Origin: Polaromonas sp.
GTDB lineage: Bacteria; Pseudomonadota; Gammaproteobacteria; Burkholderiales; Burkholderiaceae_C
NCBI GenBank assembly: GCA_028292045.1
Contig: JAQGMZ010000168.1
Location: 1-38,964 of the forward strand
Length of the DNA: 38,964 nucleotides
Direction: 5' to 3'
Each line of letters begins with the position of its first letter. Within the stretch, counting starts at the first letter, position 1. The translations under genes were made by a program, and so were the position numbers. Positions 18,757-27,069 of the stretch are shown piece by piece. The notes under the pieces are model-generated. The model ran no database searches. It was not told the origin of the DNA and worked only from the letters and a program-made list of their open reading frames with translations.

Positions 18757-18879
18757 GCGGCGCTCATCCTTTCGCCTGTTTGGCCCGGCGACTGGACTTT
18801 CAGACTGCAACGACCCTGCACAAGCTGCCGGTTCCAACGCAGCACCAAGCTGTTGGCCGAAAACCCACCTTGCCTGCCC

Positions 18880-19692
18880 ATGAAACCTGTTGCCCGTTCT
18901 GCCTTTCTTCACCGCCTGACGCTGCTGGCGCTGACCGGTGCCAGCGCACTGTCCGCCCAGGCGGAAATTAACGTCTCGCCCGACATGCGGCCCGGCGGCA
19001 AGCTGGCGCTGGCCACTGCCGCCGCTGCGCCTTCGCCCGTCTATGCGCGCTGGCAGAGCACCCTGGACGCTTTCGCCGTCACCGACCAGCAGGCGCATCC
19101 CGCCAGCGACGGCGTGCTGTTTGTCGGCAGCTCGACGATTCGGCTGTGGTCCCGGCTGTCGCAGGATTTCAGGCAGGTGCCCGTCTTGCTCAACCGCGGT
19201 TTCGGCGGCTCGACCATGCGGGACTGCAATGCGCTGGTCCGCGAACTGGTCATCCAGTACAAACCCAAACAGGTCCTGGTGTATGCCGGCGACAACGACC
19301 TGGCCGAGGGCCGCACGCCTGAAGCGGTGCTGGGCAGTTTTGCAAGTTTCGTGCGCAGCGTGCAGGCTGAACTGCCGGGCGCCCGCATCAGCTACATCTC
19401 CATCAAGCCAAGCCCGCTGCGGGTGGCCCTGCTGCCAAAGGTCAGGGAAACCAACGCCCTGATCGCCAGCTACGTGAAAACCGTGCCGCAGGCGCGGTAC
19501 ATCGATATTTTCAATCCCATGCTGGCTGCCGACGGGTTGCCGCGCCCGGAATTGTTTCTGGCCGACCAGCTGCACCTCAATGATGCGGGCTACCGGCTCT
19601 GGCAGGCGGTGATTGCGGCCGATCTTTCCCTGGCGCCGCTGACGGCGGAGCCGCCAGCCCGGCCTCTGCAGCAGGCAACGGCAGGCCGCTAG
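18880..19692 (+). CDS. SGNH/GDSL-family esterase, exported
   Basis: This is a secreted SGNH-fold hydrolase, an esterase or lipase class that acts on acyl or acetyl esters, often on glycans; the substrate is unknown. From MKPVARSAFLHRLTLLALTGASALSAQAE there is a clear Sec signal peptide. Block I is FVGSSTIRLW, with nucleophile Ser85 in a GSS variant of GDS. The Gly block is RGFGGSTMRD, the Asn block is YAGDNDLAEG, and the Asp-His pair is DQLHLND near the C-terminus. The track ORF begins at 18652, but the ATG at 18880 is preferred because it begins the signal peptide and lies downstream of a promoter candidate. The 270-residue length suits the family. The 3' end overlaps the convergent opgC-like gene by 116 bp. 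Confidence 0.85.
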   Translation: MKPVARSAFLHRLTLLALTGASALSAQAEINVSPDMRPGGKLALATAAAAPSPVYARWQSTLDAFAVTDQQAHPASDGVLFVGSSTIRLWSRLSQDFRQVPVLLNRGFGGSTMRDCNALVRELVIQYKPKQVLVYAGDNDLAEGRTPEAVLGSFASFVRSVQAELPGARISYISIKPSPLRVALLPKVRETNALIASYVKTVPQARYIDIFNPMLAADGLPRPELFLADQLHLNDAGYRLWQAVIAADLSLAPLTAEPPARPLQQATAGR

Positions 19693-20803
19693 GTTTTTTC
19701 GGGGCCGCTGCCGGCTCCAGCCGCAAGCTCAACCACGCCACGCCATACAGCGCCGTGAAACTGGCCAGCACCACCCCGGCATCCACCCAGGCGGAGCGGG
19801 CCTCAGGAGCGGCGCCAAAAAAGGCCAGCACCAGCAGCACGATGACCAGGTGCGAACAAAAAACCGGCAGTGAAGCCGCGCCCAGTTGCTCCAGCGCATG
19901 CAGGCGCGGCAGACGGCGGCTGAGCGCCGGCCCGAAGCGGATGGCCAGCACCATGAGGGCAAACAGATCAAGCAGCCTGAACGGCGACAGCAGCCACTTG
20001 TCAAACAGGAGGTTGAGTGGCGCATTGTCTAAAAAAGGCGCCTGCCCGATTGCGTGGCGCCACACCATGCAGACCACGGCCACCCCGGCGGCCAGCGCAA
20101 CGACCCAGCCCGGAAAAACAAAGGGAACGGGGTTGGCCCCGGTCCGGCTGGCGCCCATCCAGAGCCCCAGCACCCACAGGAACTGCCAGGCAAATGTGGC
20201 AAAGGCGCCGGTTTCATGAAACGGCACGGCCAGGCCGGTGAACTGCACGGCCGCGCCGTGCAGCCACGGTCCCAGCCCGAACTGCGCCAGCGCCCACAGC
20301 CCCAGGCTGGCGCCCATCACCGCACGCCAGCCGCCGCGCAACCCATGCGCCAGCACCCACGGGCTGGCCAGCATGAACAGGATGTACATCGGCAAGATGT
20401 CCAGCAGCGGCGGCTTGTACACCAGCAGCAGGCCCGCCGCCAGGGCCGGCACCGGATGGGTCAGGTAATAAGAAATCAGGTCCTTCACCGCAGGCTGGTC
20501 AATGCGCAGCCCGACAGCCGCGATCACCGTGAATAAAAACAGCAGGGTTGCCGCATGCCAGGCATAGACCTTGAGCGCCCGCCGCCAGAACGCCAGGCGC
20601 ATGGCCTCGATGCCCTTGCTGTTGGCCATCTGGCCGTACACCATGCCCGCCATGTAGGCCGACAGCAGCACAAAGCCTTCGGCGGCCGAAACGTAGCCGA
20701 AGGGCTGGCCCAGCGGCGAACTCAGCCGGGTCGGCAGGTGGGTGACGGTCATCAGCACCAGCATCAGGCCGCGCAGGGCGTCGAGCTCCCATCGCCGGGT
20801 CAC
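19577..20803 (-). CDS. opgC: OpgC-like membrane acyltransferase
   Basis: OpgC proteins are polytopic inner-membrane acyltransferases. The best-known members succinylate periplasmic glucans, and many orphan copies have unknown acceptors. The start of the core, RRWELDALRGLMLVLMTVTHLPT, is the family hallmark and is followed by about ten membrane segments, with YVSAAEGFVLLSAYMAGMVYG typical. The track ORF starts at 21031 with about 76 extra non-conserved residues. I place the start at GTG 20803 (MTRRWELDALRG), but no strong ribosome site decides it. The C-terminal 40 residues are Pro/Ala-rich and encoded antisense to the esterase gene's end. No opgG/opgH lies nearby, so the acceptor glucan is not shown. 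A neighbouring esterase could act on the same polymer, which is inference only. Confidence 0.8.
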   Translation of the reverse strand: MTRRWELDALRGLMLVLMTVTHLPTRLSSPLGQPFGYVSAAEGFVLLSAYMAGMVYGQMANSKGIEAMRLAFWRRALKVYAWHAATLLFLFTVIAAVGLRIDQPAVKDLISYYLTHPVPALAAGLLLVYKPPLLDILPMYILFMLASPWVLAHGLRGGWRAVMGASLGLWALAQFGLGPWLHGAAVQFTGLAVPFHETGAFATFAWQFLWVLGLWMGASRTGANPVPFVFPGWVVALAAGVAVVCMVWRHAIGQAPFLDNAPLNLLFDKWLLSPFRLLDLFALMVLAIRFGPALSRRLPRLHALEQLGAASLPVFCSHLVIVLLVLAFFGAAPEARSAWVDAGVVLASFTALYGVAWLSLRLEPAAAPKKPSGLPLPAAEAGLAAPPSAAPGKDRPQSPPARAGSPHH

Positions 20804-21104
20804 GGGGCGCACCGGGCAAAGGCCGCCAGGTCGGGCGCAGCAGAAGTTTTCATGTCGGGTGGACAGCAAGGGTGTGGGTGTGGACTGAAAAACCCCGGGC
20901 CGCAAAGCGGCCAGGCCCGGCTCGCAAGCGCTGGCCAACTTGACCGGCAGCCGCTGGGAAATCATCATGCGGCGGCGGACCCCCGGGCCTTGCAGGCGCA
21001 GGCCCTGCAAATCGTTAGTCATTTGCCGCACGCCGGGATGCAGCCTGGCATGGCTCGATCCGGCAAAGCCGTCTTGCGCCTGGGCGGGGCTGGCAGGCTG
21101 TTGA

Positions 21105-21132
21105 AATAAATATATTCCCGGAAAAATTTATT
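21105..21132. promoter_or_regulatory. AT-rich nested palindrome before lldD
   Basis: Arms aataaat / atttatt flank a core TTCC-C-GGAA that shares nearly the same centre, about 21119. It lies 53 bp before the lldD ATG in otherwise GC-rich DNA, and TTGAAA (5/6 to a -35) sits at its left edge. It looks like an operator within the opgC/lldD divergent promoter region. Confidence 0.4.
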
Positions 21133-21184
21133 CATTCGCCCCAATGGGCCATCCGCTGGCATCATGCGCCTCAGGAGACAAGCC

Positions 21185-22345
21185 ATGACCGTGATCACCA
21201 CTATCGAAGACCTGCGCGTGCTGGCGCAAAAACGCGTGCCGCGCATGTTCTACGACTATGCCGACTCCGGTTCGTGGACCGAGGGCACCTACCGCGCCAA
21301 CGAAGCCGATTTTCACAAGATCAAGCTGCGCCAGCGCGTGGCGGTGAACATGGAAAACCGCAGCACGGCCACGTCAATGGTTGGCGTGGCCGTGAAGATG
21401 CCGGTGGCGATCGCGCCGGTGGGACTGACCGGCATGCAGCATGCCGACGGCGAGATCAAGGCGGCCCGGGCGGCCGAGAAGTTCGGCATTCCGTTCATTC
21501 TCTCGACCATGAGCATCTGCTCCATCGAGGACATTGCCGCCCACACCCAGCGCCCCTTCTGGTTCCAGCTCTACATGATGCGCGACCGCGAGGCCATGGC
21601 CGCGATGATCGAGCGCACCCGCAAGGCCGGCTGCAATGCGCTGGTGCTGACGCTGGACCTGCAGGTCATCGGCCAGCGCCACAAGGACTTGAAAAACGGC
21701 CTGACCGCCCCGCCCCGGCCGACGCTGGCCAACATCGTCAACCTGATGACCAAGCCGCGCTGGTGCCTGGGCATGGCCAGCACGCGCCGCCGCACCTTCG
21801 GCAACCTGGTCGGCCATGTCAAGGGCGTGAGCGACATGAATTCGCTGTCGGCCTGGACCAACGAGCAGTTCGACCCGCGCCTGTCCTGGGCGGACGTGGC
21901 CTGGGTCAAGGAAAAATGGGGCGGCAAGCTGATCCTCAAGGGCATCCAGGATGTGGAAGACGCGCGGCTGGCGGTGCAAAGCGGCGCCGACGCCATCGTG
22001 GTCAGCAACCACGGCGGCCGTCAGCTCGACGGCGCGCCGTCCAGCATCTCGGCCCTGCCGGAAATCGTCGAAGCGGTCGGCTCCGAGATTGAAGTGTGGA
22101 TGGACGGCGGCATCCGTTCCGGCCAGGATGTGCTGAAAGCCTGGGCGCTGGGCGCGCGCGGCACCCTGATCGGCCGCGCCATGGTCTACGGCCTGGGCGC
22201 CATGGGCGAAGCCGGCGTGACCAAGGCCCTGCAGATCATTCACAAGGAACTCGACATCACCATGGCGTTTTGCGGCCGCACCGACATCAACACCGTGGAC
22301 AAAAGCATCTTGCTGCCAGGCAGCTTCGATTTCAGGAACGCCTGA
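21185..22345 (+). CDS. lldD: FMN-dependent alpha-hydroxy-acid dehydrogenase (L-lactate dehydrogenase type)
   Basis: This enzyme oxidises an L-2-hydroxy acid, probably L-lactate, to the 2-oxo acid, passing electrons from FMN to the respiratory chain. The family landmarks are present: RVPRMFYDYADSGSWTE at the start, PVAIAPVGLTGMQHADGE, the FMN-binding FWFQLYMM, LKGIQDVEDA with the active Lys, and SNHGGRQLDGAPS with catalytic His276, then DGGIRSGQDVLKAWALGARGTLIGRAMVYG. In relatives TLDLQVIGQRHKD reads VDxPxxGxRxxD, so it is a slightly divergent branch, and glycolate or mandelate are alternative substrates. The start at 21185 is chosen over the track start at 21164 because aggaga lies 7 bp upstream and the family begins near this Met. 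It is 386 residues long and sits alone, divergent from opgC. Confidence 0.9.
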   Translation: MTVITTIEDLRVLAQKRVPRMFYDYADSGSWTEGTYRANEADFHKIKLRQRVAVNMENRSTATSMVGVAVKMPVAIAPVGLTGMQHADGEIKAARAAEKFGIPFILSTMSICSIEDIAAHTQRPFWFQLYMMRDREAMAAMIERTRKAGCNALVLTLDLQVIGQRHKDLKNGLTAPPRPTLANIVNLMTKPRWCLGMASTRRRTFGNLVGHVKGVSDMNSLSAWTNEQFDPRLSWADVAWVKEKWGGKLILKGIQDVEDARLAVQSGADAIVVSNHGGRQLDGAPSSISALPEIVEAVGSEIEVWMDGGIRSGQDVLKAWALGARGTLIGRAMVYGLGAMGEAGVTKALQIIHKELDITMAFCGRTDINTVDKSILLPGSFDFRNA

Positions 22346-22794
22346 GCGGCCACCAAGCCAAAGCCGCGTCAGCCTGGCGCAAAAAATTGACCCCGCTCAA
22401 AAGCGCGCGGCACGCAAGTGTTGAACATGCGCTTTCCCAATGGGTGGCATGGCGCAGGTCAGGCAGGGTTTCCAGCAGGGTAAATCTCGACAGCTCCAGC
22501 CTAAGCTGGATCAAAGGCAGCCCTAAAGAAAAGTCTGAACAACTCAAAGCCAGGCGTGCTCCTGGCTTGAGATTTTTCAGAAGATGCCATCGGTTTTCAA
22601 TTCAGGCTTTTCAGGGCCAGCCTCCACAGGCCGAGTGACGCATGACGCACTTATCCAAGGGCTGCAATGCAGTGAGCCTGTAGAAACTTTTAAACTCCAA
22701 GACGCTTTCCTTGCCCACTGCCCTTCTTCCCGCATGGGCTGCTTTTCATTTTTCTTCTCACGAAAGCCGCGGCCCCCGTTGGCCCACATTGCCT
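22346..22794 (+). other. 449-bp gap: lldD 3' region and long leader of the SulP gene
   Basis: No gene was recognised. The gap holds a small hairpin (tccagc-ctaa-gctgga, 22495-22510) and a terminator candidate (22547-22577). The remaining 217 bp of lower-GC sequence after the terminator should carry the sulP promoter. I could not pick a convincing -35/-10 pair. Confidence 0.5.
22547..22577 (+). terminator. Terminator candidate between lldD and the SulP gene
   Basis: A perfect 8-bp stem aagccagg / cctggctt with a 6-nt loop is followed by gaga and then five T. It is about 200 bp after the lldD stop. The gap between stem and T-run weakens the call. Confidence 0.55.
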
Positions 22795-24273
22795 ATGTTC
22801 CTACAGACTTTGAAACTGGACTGGTTGTCCAATGTGCACCGTGATGCGCTGGCCGGCCTGGTGGTCGCGCTGGCCCTCATCCCCGAGGCGAGTGCCTTTT
22901 CCATCATTGCCGGCGTTGACCCCAAGGTGGGCCTGTACGCATCGTTCAGCATCTGCGTCATCACCGCCTTCGCAGGCGGCCGCCCGGGCATGATTTCGGC
23001 CGCCACTGGCGCGATGGCGCTGGTGATGGTCACGCTGGTCAAGGACCACGGCCTGCAGTATTTGCTGGCCGCCACCGTGTTGACCGGCGTGCTGCAGATA
23101 CTCGCCGGGGCCTTCAAGCTGGGCGCGTTGATGCGGTTCGTCTCGCGCTCGGTGGTCACCGGCTTTGTCAATGCGCTGGCCATTTTGATCTTCATGGCGC
23201 AGTTGCCCGAACTGACTGGTGTGGGCTGGGTGGTGTACGCCATGACGGCAGCGGGATTGGCCATCATTTATGGCTTTCCCTACCTGACCAAGGCCGTGCC
23301 CTCGCCCCTGGTCACCATCGTTGTGTTGACGGCGGTGGCCATGGCGCTCAAACTGGACATTCGCACTGTGGGCGACATGGGGGAGTTGCCCGGCAGCCTG
23401 CCGGTGTTCCTGCTGCCCGATGTGCCCTTGAACCTTGAAACGCTCAAGATCATTTTCCCGTACGCACTGACTTTGGCGGCGGTGGGTTTGCTGGAGTCGA
23501 TGATGACGGCGTCCATCGTGGATGAACTGACCGGTACGCCAAGCAACAAGAATCGCGAATGCATGGGCCAGGGCGTGGCCAACATCGCCACCGGATTCAT
23601 CGGCGGCATGGCGGGCTGCGCGATGATCGGCCAGTCGGTGATCAATGTGAAGTCAGGCGGACGCGGGCGGCTGTCCACGTTATTGGCGGGCGTGTTCTTG
23701 TTGTTGATGGTGGTGTTTCTGGGTCGCTGGGTTGGCCAGATCCCCATGGCGGCGCTGGTGGCCGTCATGATCATGGTGTCCATCGGCACTTTCCGCTGGG
23801 ACTCGTTGATCGCGCTGCGCGCGCATCCCCCCAGCTCATCGGTCGTGATGGTCGCCACCGTGCTGGTGACCGTGTTCACCCATGACCTGGCCAAAGGCGT
23901 GCTGGTGGGCGTGCTGCTGTCGGCCCTCTTTTTTGCGCACAAGGTCGGCCGTATCGTCCGGGTGCATCCAAGCCGCGAAGACGAAGGCGCCCTGCATGTG
24001 TACTCGGTGATGGGGCAGGTGTTCTTTGCCTCGTCCGATTCGTTCCTGGCCGCGTTTGACTTCAAGGAGTCTGCGGGCAAAGTCCGTATCGATGTGAGCC
24101 GCGCCCATTTCTGGGACATCACCGCCGTGAGCGCCCTGGACAAGGTGGTGCTTAAATTTCGCCGCGAAGGCGCGAAGGTGGAAGTGGTGGGCCTGAACGA
24201 AGCCAGCGCAACGTTGGTCGATCGTTTCGCTGTGCACGACAAGCCCGGCGCAGCGGAGCAGTTCGTTCACTGA
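22795..24273 (+). CDS. SulP-family anion transporter with STAS domain
   Basis: This is an inner-membrane SLC26/SulP transporter. Family members move sulfate, bicarbonate or C4-dicarboxylates, and the substrate here is not fixed by sequence. Residues 1-380 carry ten or more hydrophobic segments with the SulP start [32 protein letters not shown]. The conserved cores [11 protein letters not shown] and [26 protein letters not shown] follow. Residues about 395-492 are a cytoplasmic STAS domain ([38 protein letters not shown]). The track ORF starts 28 codons earlier, but [17 protein letters not shown] at 22795 is the natural start. A Na+/H+ antiporter-like gene lies 251 bp downstream, and that pairing recalls sodium-coupled bicarbonate uptake (BicA type). 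That is inference. Confidence 0.88.
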   Translation: MFLQTLKLDWLSNVHRDALAGLVVALALIPEASAFSIIAGVDPKVGLYASFSICVITAFAGGRPGMISAATGAMALVMVTLVKDHGLQYLLAATVLTGVLQILAGAFKLGALMRFVSRSVVTGFVNALAILIFMAQLPELTGVGWVVYAMTAAGLAIIYGFPYLTKAVPSPLVTIVVLTAVAMALKLDIRTVGDMGELPGSLPVFLLPDVPLNLETLKIIFPYALTLAAVGLLESMMTASIVDELTGTPSNKNRECMGQGVANIATGFIGGMAGCAMIGQSVINVKSGGRGRLSTLLAGVFLLLMVVFLGRWVGQIPMAALVAVMIMVSIGTFRWDSLIALRAHPPSSSVVMVATVLVTVFTHDLAKGVLVGVLLSALFFAHKVGRIVRVHPSREDEGALHVYSVMGQVFFASSDSFLAAFDFKESAGKVRIDVSRAHFWDITAVSALDKVVLKFRREGAKVEVVGLNEASATLVDRFAVHDKPGAAEQFVH

Positions 24274-24438
24274 TTTTTCACCTCCTGCGGGCGACCGTCA
24301 ACGAACAGGGTTTGTGCCTGGCCAGCTGATCCTGAAGCGCACCACGACTACGCTGCTGTGGCTGCGCAAATCGCTCGCGCTGGTTATGCGTTGAGCGCTT
24401 TCGGCCAGGCCCTGCTTTTTGTACGCGTGCGCGTCGGC

Positions 24439-24444
24439 TAAAAT
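24439..24444 (+). promoter_or_regulatory. -10 element of the antiporter gene
   Basis: TAAAAT matches TATAAT at 5/6. The expected transcription start, about 7 bp downstream at 24451, coincides with the first base of the structured leader (gggtgcc). The -35 is weak (TTTTTG, 24416-24421, spacer 17). Confidence 0.45.
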
Positions 24445-24450
24445 GGCTGC

Positions 24451-24524
24451 GGGTGCCATCGTCAAATCCCGCGACGGGGCAGGTTCATGCGCTGGTCGGG
24501 CCGCCACGCAGACCGAGGACGACC
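24451..24524 (+). ncRNA. Structured 5' leader, candidate cation riboswitch (nhaA-I-like)
   Basis: The 74 nt between the inferred transcription start and the antiporter ATG are rich in potential helices. cccg-cga-cggg forms a hairpin at 24468-24478. tgcc (24454-24457) can pair with ggca (24478-24481). tgcg (24488-24491) can pair with cgca (24507-24510), while ggtc (24494-24497) can pair with gacc (24511-24514), a crossing arrangement that would be a pseudoknot. Alternatively tggtc (24493-24497) can pair with gacca (24521-24525), which reaches into the start codon, so a switch that hides the gagga ribosome site is possible. The blocks ccgcgacggggcaggttc and gaccgagga look like my memory of the nhaA-I motif, reported as a lithium/sodium-sensing class controlling cation antiporters. 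The class is recalled, not searched. The rest of the upstream gap (24274-24450) shows nothing definite. Confidence 0.5.
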
Positions 24525-25796
24525 ATGAATTCATCTCCCGACCAGGCCATCCAATGGATTGCCGCAGGCATCTTTGCTATTGCGCTTGTGCACACCTTCA
24601 CGGCCAAGCAGTTCGAGCGGCTCTCGCACCGCTTTCCCCGCCATGCCGGCTTGTTCCATCTTCTGGGCGAGGTCGAGGTGGTGTTCGGTTTCTGGGCCAT
24701 CGTGCTGGTGATGGCCATGGCGCTGGTGGCCGGCGGCAGCGCCGCACTGAGCTACGCTGAAACGCGCAACTACACCGAACCGCTGTTTGTTTTCGTCGTG
24801 ATGGTGGTGGCCGCTTCCCGGCCCATTCTTCAAACCGTCCTGGGCGCGGTGGACCGGATGGCCCGAATGCTGCCCATGCCTGCCGCGCTCGCAACCGCCT
24901 GGCTCGGCTTGGCGGCCGTGCCGCTGCTGGGCTCGTTGATCACCGAGCCGGCGGCCATGACCATCGCCGCGCTCTTGCTGGCGCCGCACATCTTCAGGGC
25001 CGGCATTCCCGAGGGCGTCAAGTACCTGGCGCTCGGCGTGCTTTTTGTCAACGTGTCGATTGGCGGCACGCTGACATCTTATGCGGCGCCCCCGGTGCTG
25101 ATGGTGGCGGCGACCTGGCAATGGGACAGCGCCTTCATGCTGGCCCAGTTTGGCTGGAAGGCGGCCATAGCCGTGCTGATCAATGCCTCGGCAGCAACTT
25201 TTGTCCTTCGCAAGCATTTGCTGGCTGCGCCTGCCGTGCCGCCCGACGAGGAAACCGCCCAGCCCGTGCCCGTCCCGGTGGTGCTGGTGCACGTGCTGCT
25301 GCTGGCGGGCGTGGTCGTGTTTGCCCATCACCCGGTGGTTTTTCTCGGGTTGTTCCTGATGTTTCTGGGCTTTTCCCAGGCCTACGAGCGCCATCAAAGC
25401 CCGCTCATCCTCAAGGAAGCCTTGCTGGTCGGGTTTTTCCTGGCCGGTCTGGTGGTCTTGGGCGGCTTGCAGCGGTGGTGGCTCGAGCCCATCGTGAGCA
25501 GCTTGGCGCCAGTGGCGCTTTTCTTCAGCGCCCTGGGCTTGACGGCCATCACCGACAACGCCGCGCTGACCTACCTCGGCTCGCTGATTCCGGGCATGTC
25601 CGATGCGTCCAAATACATGCTGGTGGCCGGCGCCGTGGCGGGCGGCGGCCTGACGGTAATTGCCAACGCTCCGAACCCGGCAGGCGTAGCCCTGCTCAAG
25701 CGCGGCTTTGCCGATGAAACCATTGGCGCGGGCGGCCTGCTGCTGGGCGCGCTGGGGCCGACGGCGGTGGCCGCGGCTGCTTTTATGCTGCTTTGA
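24525..25796 (+). CDS. Putative Na+/H+ antiporter (PF07399-type)
   Basis: This is a polytopic inner-membrane protein of about 423 residues with eleven or more hydrophobic segments. It matches by eye the family annotated as putative Na+/H+ antiporter (Na_H_antiport_2), part of the ion transporter superfamily. The conserved-looking blocks are RFPRHAGLFHLLGEVEVVFGFWA near the start, ITEPAAMTIAALLLAPHIF, and NVSIGGTLTSYAAPPVLMVA. Near the end are ALGLTAITDNAALTYLGSLIPG and ANAPNPAGVALL; the charged TDNA and small-residue ANAPNP repeats resemble paired re-entrant motifs for cation binding. The track ORF begins at 24453 inside the leader RNA, but the ATG at 24525 has gagga 6 bp upstream and is the true start. 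It is probably regulated by the leader. Function in vivo is inferred from the family only. Confidence 0.82.
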   Translation: MNSSPDQAIQWIAAGIFAIALVHTFTAKQFERLSHRFPRHAGLFHLLGEVEVVFGFWAIVLVMAMALVAGGSAALSYAETRNYTEPLFVFVVMVVAASRPILQTVLGAVDRMARMLPMPAALATAWLGLAAVPLLGSLITEPAAMTIAALLLAPHIFRAGIPEGVKYLALGVLFVNVSIGGTLTSYAAPPVLMVAATWQWDSAFMLAQFGWKAAIAVLINASAATFVLRKHLLAAPAVPPDEETAQPVPVPVVLVHVLLLAGVVVFAHHPVVFLGLFLMFLGFSQAYERHQSPLILKEALLVGFFLAGLVVLGGLQRWWLEPIVSSLAPVALFFSALGLTAITDNAALTYLGSLIPGMSDASKYMLVAGAVAGGGLTVIANAPNPAGVALLKRGFADETIGAGGLLLGALGPTAVAAAAFMLL

Positions 25797-25806
25797 CAAT
25801 ACCCCC

Positions 25807-26097
25807 CTACCCAGGGCGCTTTCCCCTGCTTTCCCACGCATTTATTCCTGTGCAGCAGCACTGGTGCCGCGCCATCCACAGGTTTGACAGCGCAAACAGC
25901 GTTTTGAACTGCAGCCTGTTTTGCTTGAGTCCCCGGTAGCGCACGCGCGCAAATCCGAACTGGCGCCTGAGCACGCGCAACGGTTGCTCGACCCTGGCCC
26001 GGGTGCTGGCCTTGCGCCTCTTAACTTTGTTCATGGGTGCATCAAATGGACAATTTGCCTTGTCCAGCTTTTTGCGCTTGCCCGGGCCCATGGCCAC
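25807..26097 (-). pseudogene. IS5-family transposase, C-terminal remnant
   Basis: Ninety-six codons read like the end of an IS5-group DDE transposase: MNKVKRRKASTRARVEQPLRVLRRQFGF followed by VRYRGLKQNRLQF and LFALSNLWMAR. In family members the VEHPFRVxKRQFG and KVRYRGLAKN blocks carry the final catalytic Glu helix. The N-terminal two thirds, including the first two Asp residues, are missing. I found neither terminal inverted repeats nor a target-site duplication, so the element is dead and eroded. It sits between the antiporter and a hydrolase gene and marks an old insertion or deletion point. It cannot transpose on its own. Confidence 0.8.
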
Positions 26098-26106
26098 TGA
26101 GTTTTC

Positions 26107-26928
26107 TCAGCGCTTGAGAAAGTCCAGCAAGTCGCGCGTGACCCGCTCTTTTTCGGTCACCAGCAAGCCATGCGGCGCGCCTTCGTATTCCAGCAGGACA
26201 GACCCGGCAATGCCCTGGGCGGCGGCCCGGCCGGAAGCGTCGATGGGAACCGTCTTGTCACTGGTGCCGTGAATGATCAGCGTCGGCACCCGGAAAGCCG
26301 GCAAATCGGGGCGGAAGTCGGTCGTGGCAAACGCCGCGGCGCAGGCCAGCGTGGCCTTCAGGCTGGCCTGCATGGCAGTCTGGCGCGACCACTCGATGAC
26401 TTCCTCGCTGACCGGGCTGGAAATCATGCCGACCCCATAGAAAGCCTCGAAAAACTTGGCGAAAAACTCGGCGCGGTCTTCTTGCATGCCCTGCGTCATC
26501 TTGTCGAACACGTCCTTGGCCGTGCCCTGCGGGTTGTCGTCGGTTTTCAGCATGAACGGCACCACCGAGGAAACCAGCACGGCCTTGGACACTGACTTGC
26601 CGCCGTGGCGCGACATGTAGCGCGCCACCTCGCCGCCGCCCATGGAAAACCCCGCCAGCACGGCATTTTGCGCGCCGGTCTGCTCGATCACGGCGGCCAG
26701 GTCGTCGGCCAGCGTGTCGTAGTCGTAGCCGATCCAGGGCTGGGAAGAACGGCCAAAGCCGCGCCGGTCGTAGGAAATGGCGCGGTAACCGGCCTCGGCC
26801 AAGGCCATGGCCTGGTCGTCCCAGCTATCGGCCGACAAAGGCCAGCCGTGCAGCATGATGACGGGCTGGCCGCTGCCCCAGTCCTTGACGTACAGGCGGG
26901 TGTTGTCGGCGGTGGTGACGGTGTTCAT
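26107..26928 (-). CDS. Alpha/beta hydrolase, non-heme chloroperoxidase type
   Basis: This is a cytosolic alpha/beta-hydrolase of the bacterial cofactor-free haloperoxidase/esterase group. These enzymes hydrolyse esters, and many make peracids from short carboxylic acids. The triad is visible: Ser95 in the nucleophile elbow GFSMGGGE, Asp224 in IIHGTSDKTVP, and His253 in EGAPHGL. The oxyanion-hole segment is MLHGWPLSADSW, and SYDRRGFGRSSQPW is typical of chloroperoxidases. The length of 273 residues is standard. No signal peptide is seen. It stands alone, directly beside the transposase remnant and divergent from dinB across about 140 bp. Its natural substrate is unknown. Confidence 0.92.
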   Translation of the reverse strand: MNTVTTADNTRLYVKDWGSGQPVIMLHGWPLSADSWDDQAMALAEAGYRAISYDRRGFGRSSQPWIGYDYDTLADDLAAVIEQTGAQNAVLAGFSMGGGEVARYMSRHGGKSVSKAVLVSSVVPFMLKTDDNPQGTAKDVFDKMTQGMQEDRAEFFAKFFEAFYGVGMISSPVSEEVIEWSRQTAMQASLKATLACAAAFATTDFRPDLPAFRVPTLIIHGTSDKTVPIDASGRAAAQGIAGSVLLEYEGAPHGLLVTEKERVTRDLLDFLKR

Positions 26929-27069
26929 GGGGCGCGCTTCCTGAAATGGGTTGGACCTGCATTGTTGAAGTGGTCGCCTGTCCGGCTTGTCGGGGAAAGA
27001 GGCGGGACCTTGTCAGCCCCGTCCTGCGCTTGCGGTGCCGTCCGGCGAACTGGCGGCACAATCTGGCCT

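Noticed and set aside
20893-20920. Hairpin ccgggcc...ggcccgg inside the upstream part of the opgC ORF
   Set aside because: Such GC-rich 7-bp stems are common in DNA of this composition, and no switch or T-run accompanies it.
24298-24534. 78-residue minus-strand ORF before the antiporter
   Set aside because: It overlaps the promoter and the structured leader of the antiporter gene, has no ribosome site, and has Ser/Val/Arg-rich shadow composition.
24531-25841. 436-residue minus-strand ORF over the antiporter gene
   Set aside because: Its Gln/His/Arg-rich composition is the usual complement of a hydrophobic membrane-protein gene.
26605-27069. Upstream extension of the dinB ORF
   Set aside because: The extra 155 codons are antisense to the hydrolase gene and its upstream region. 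The family start lies just before the LDMDAFF motif.
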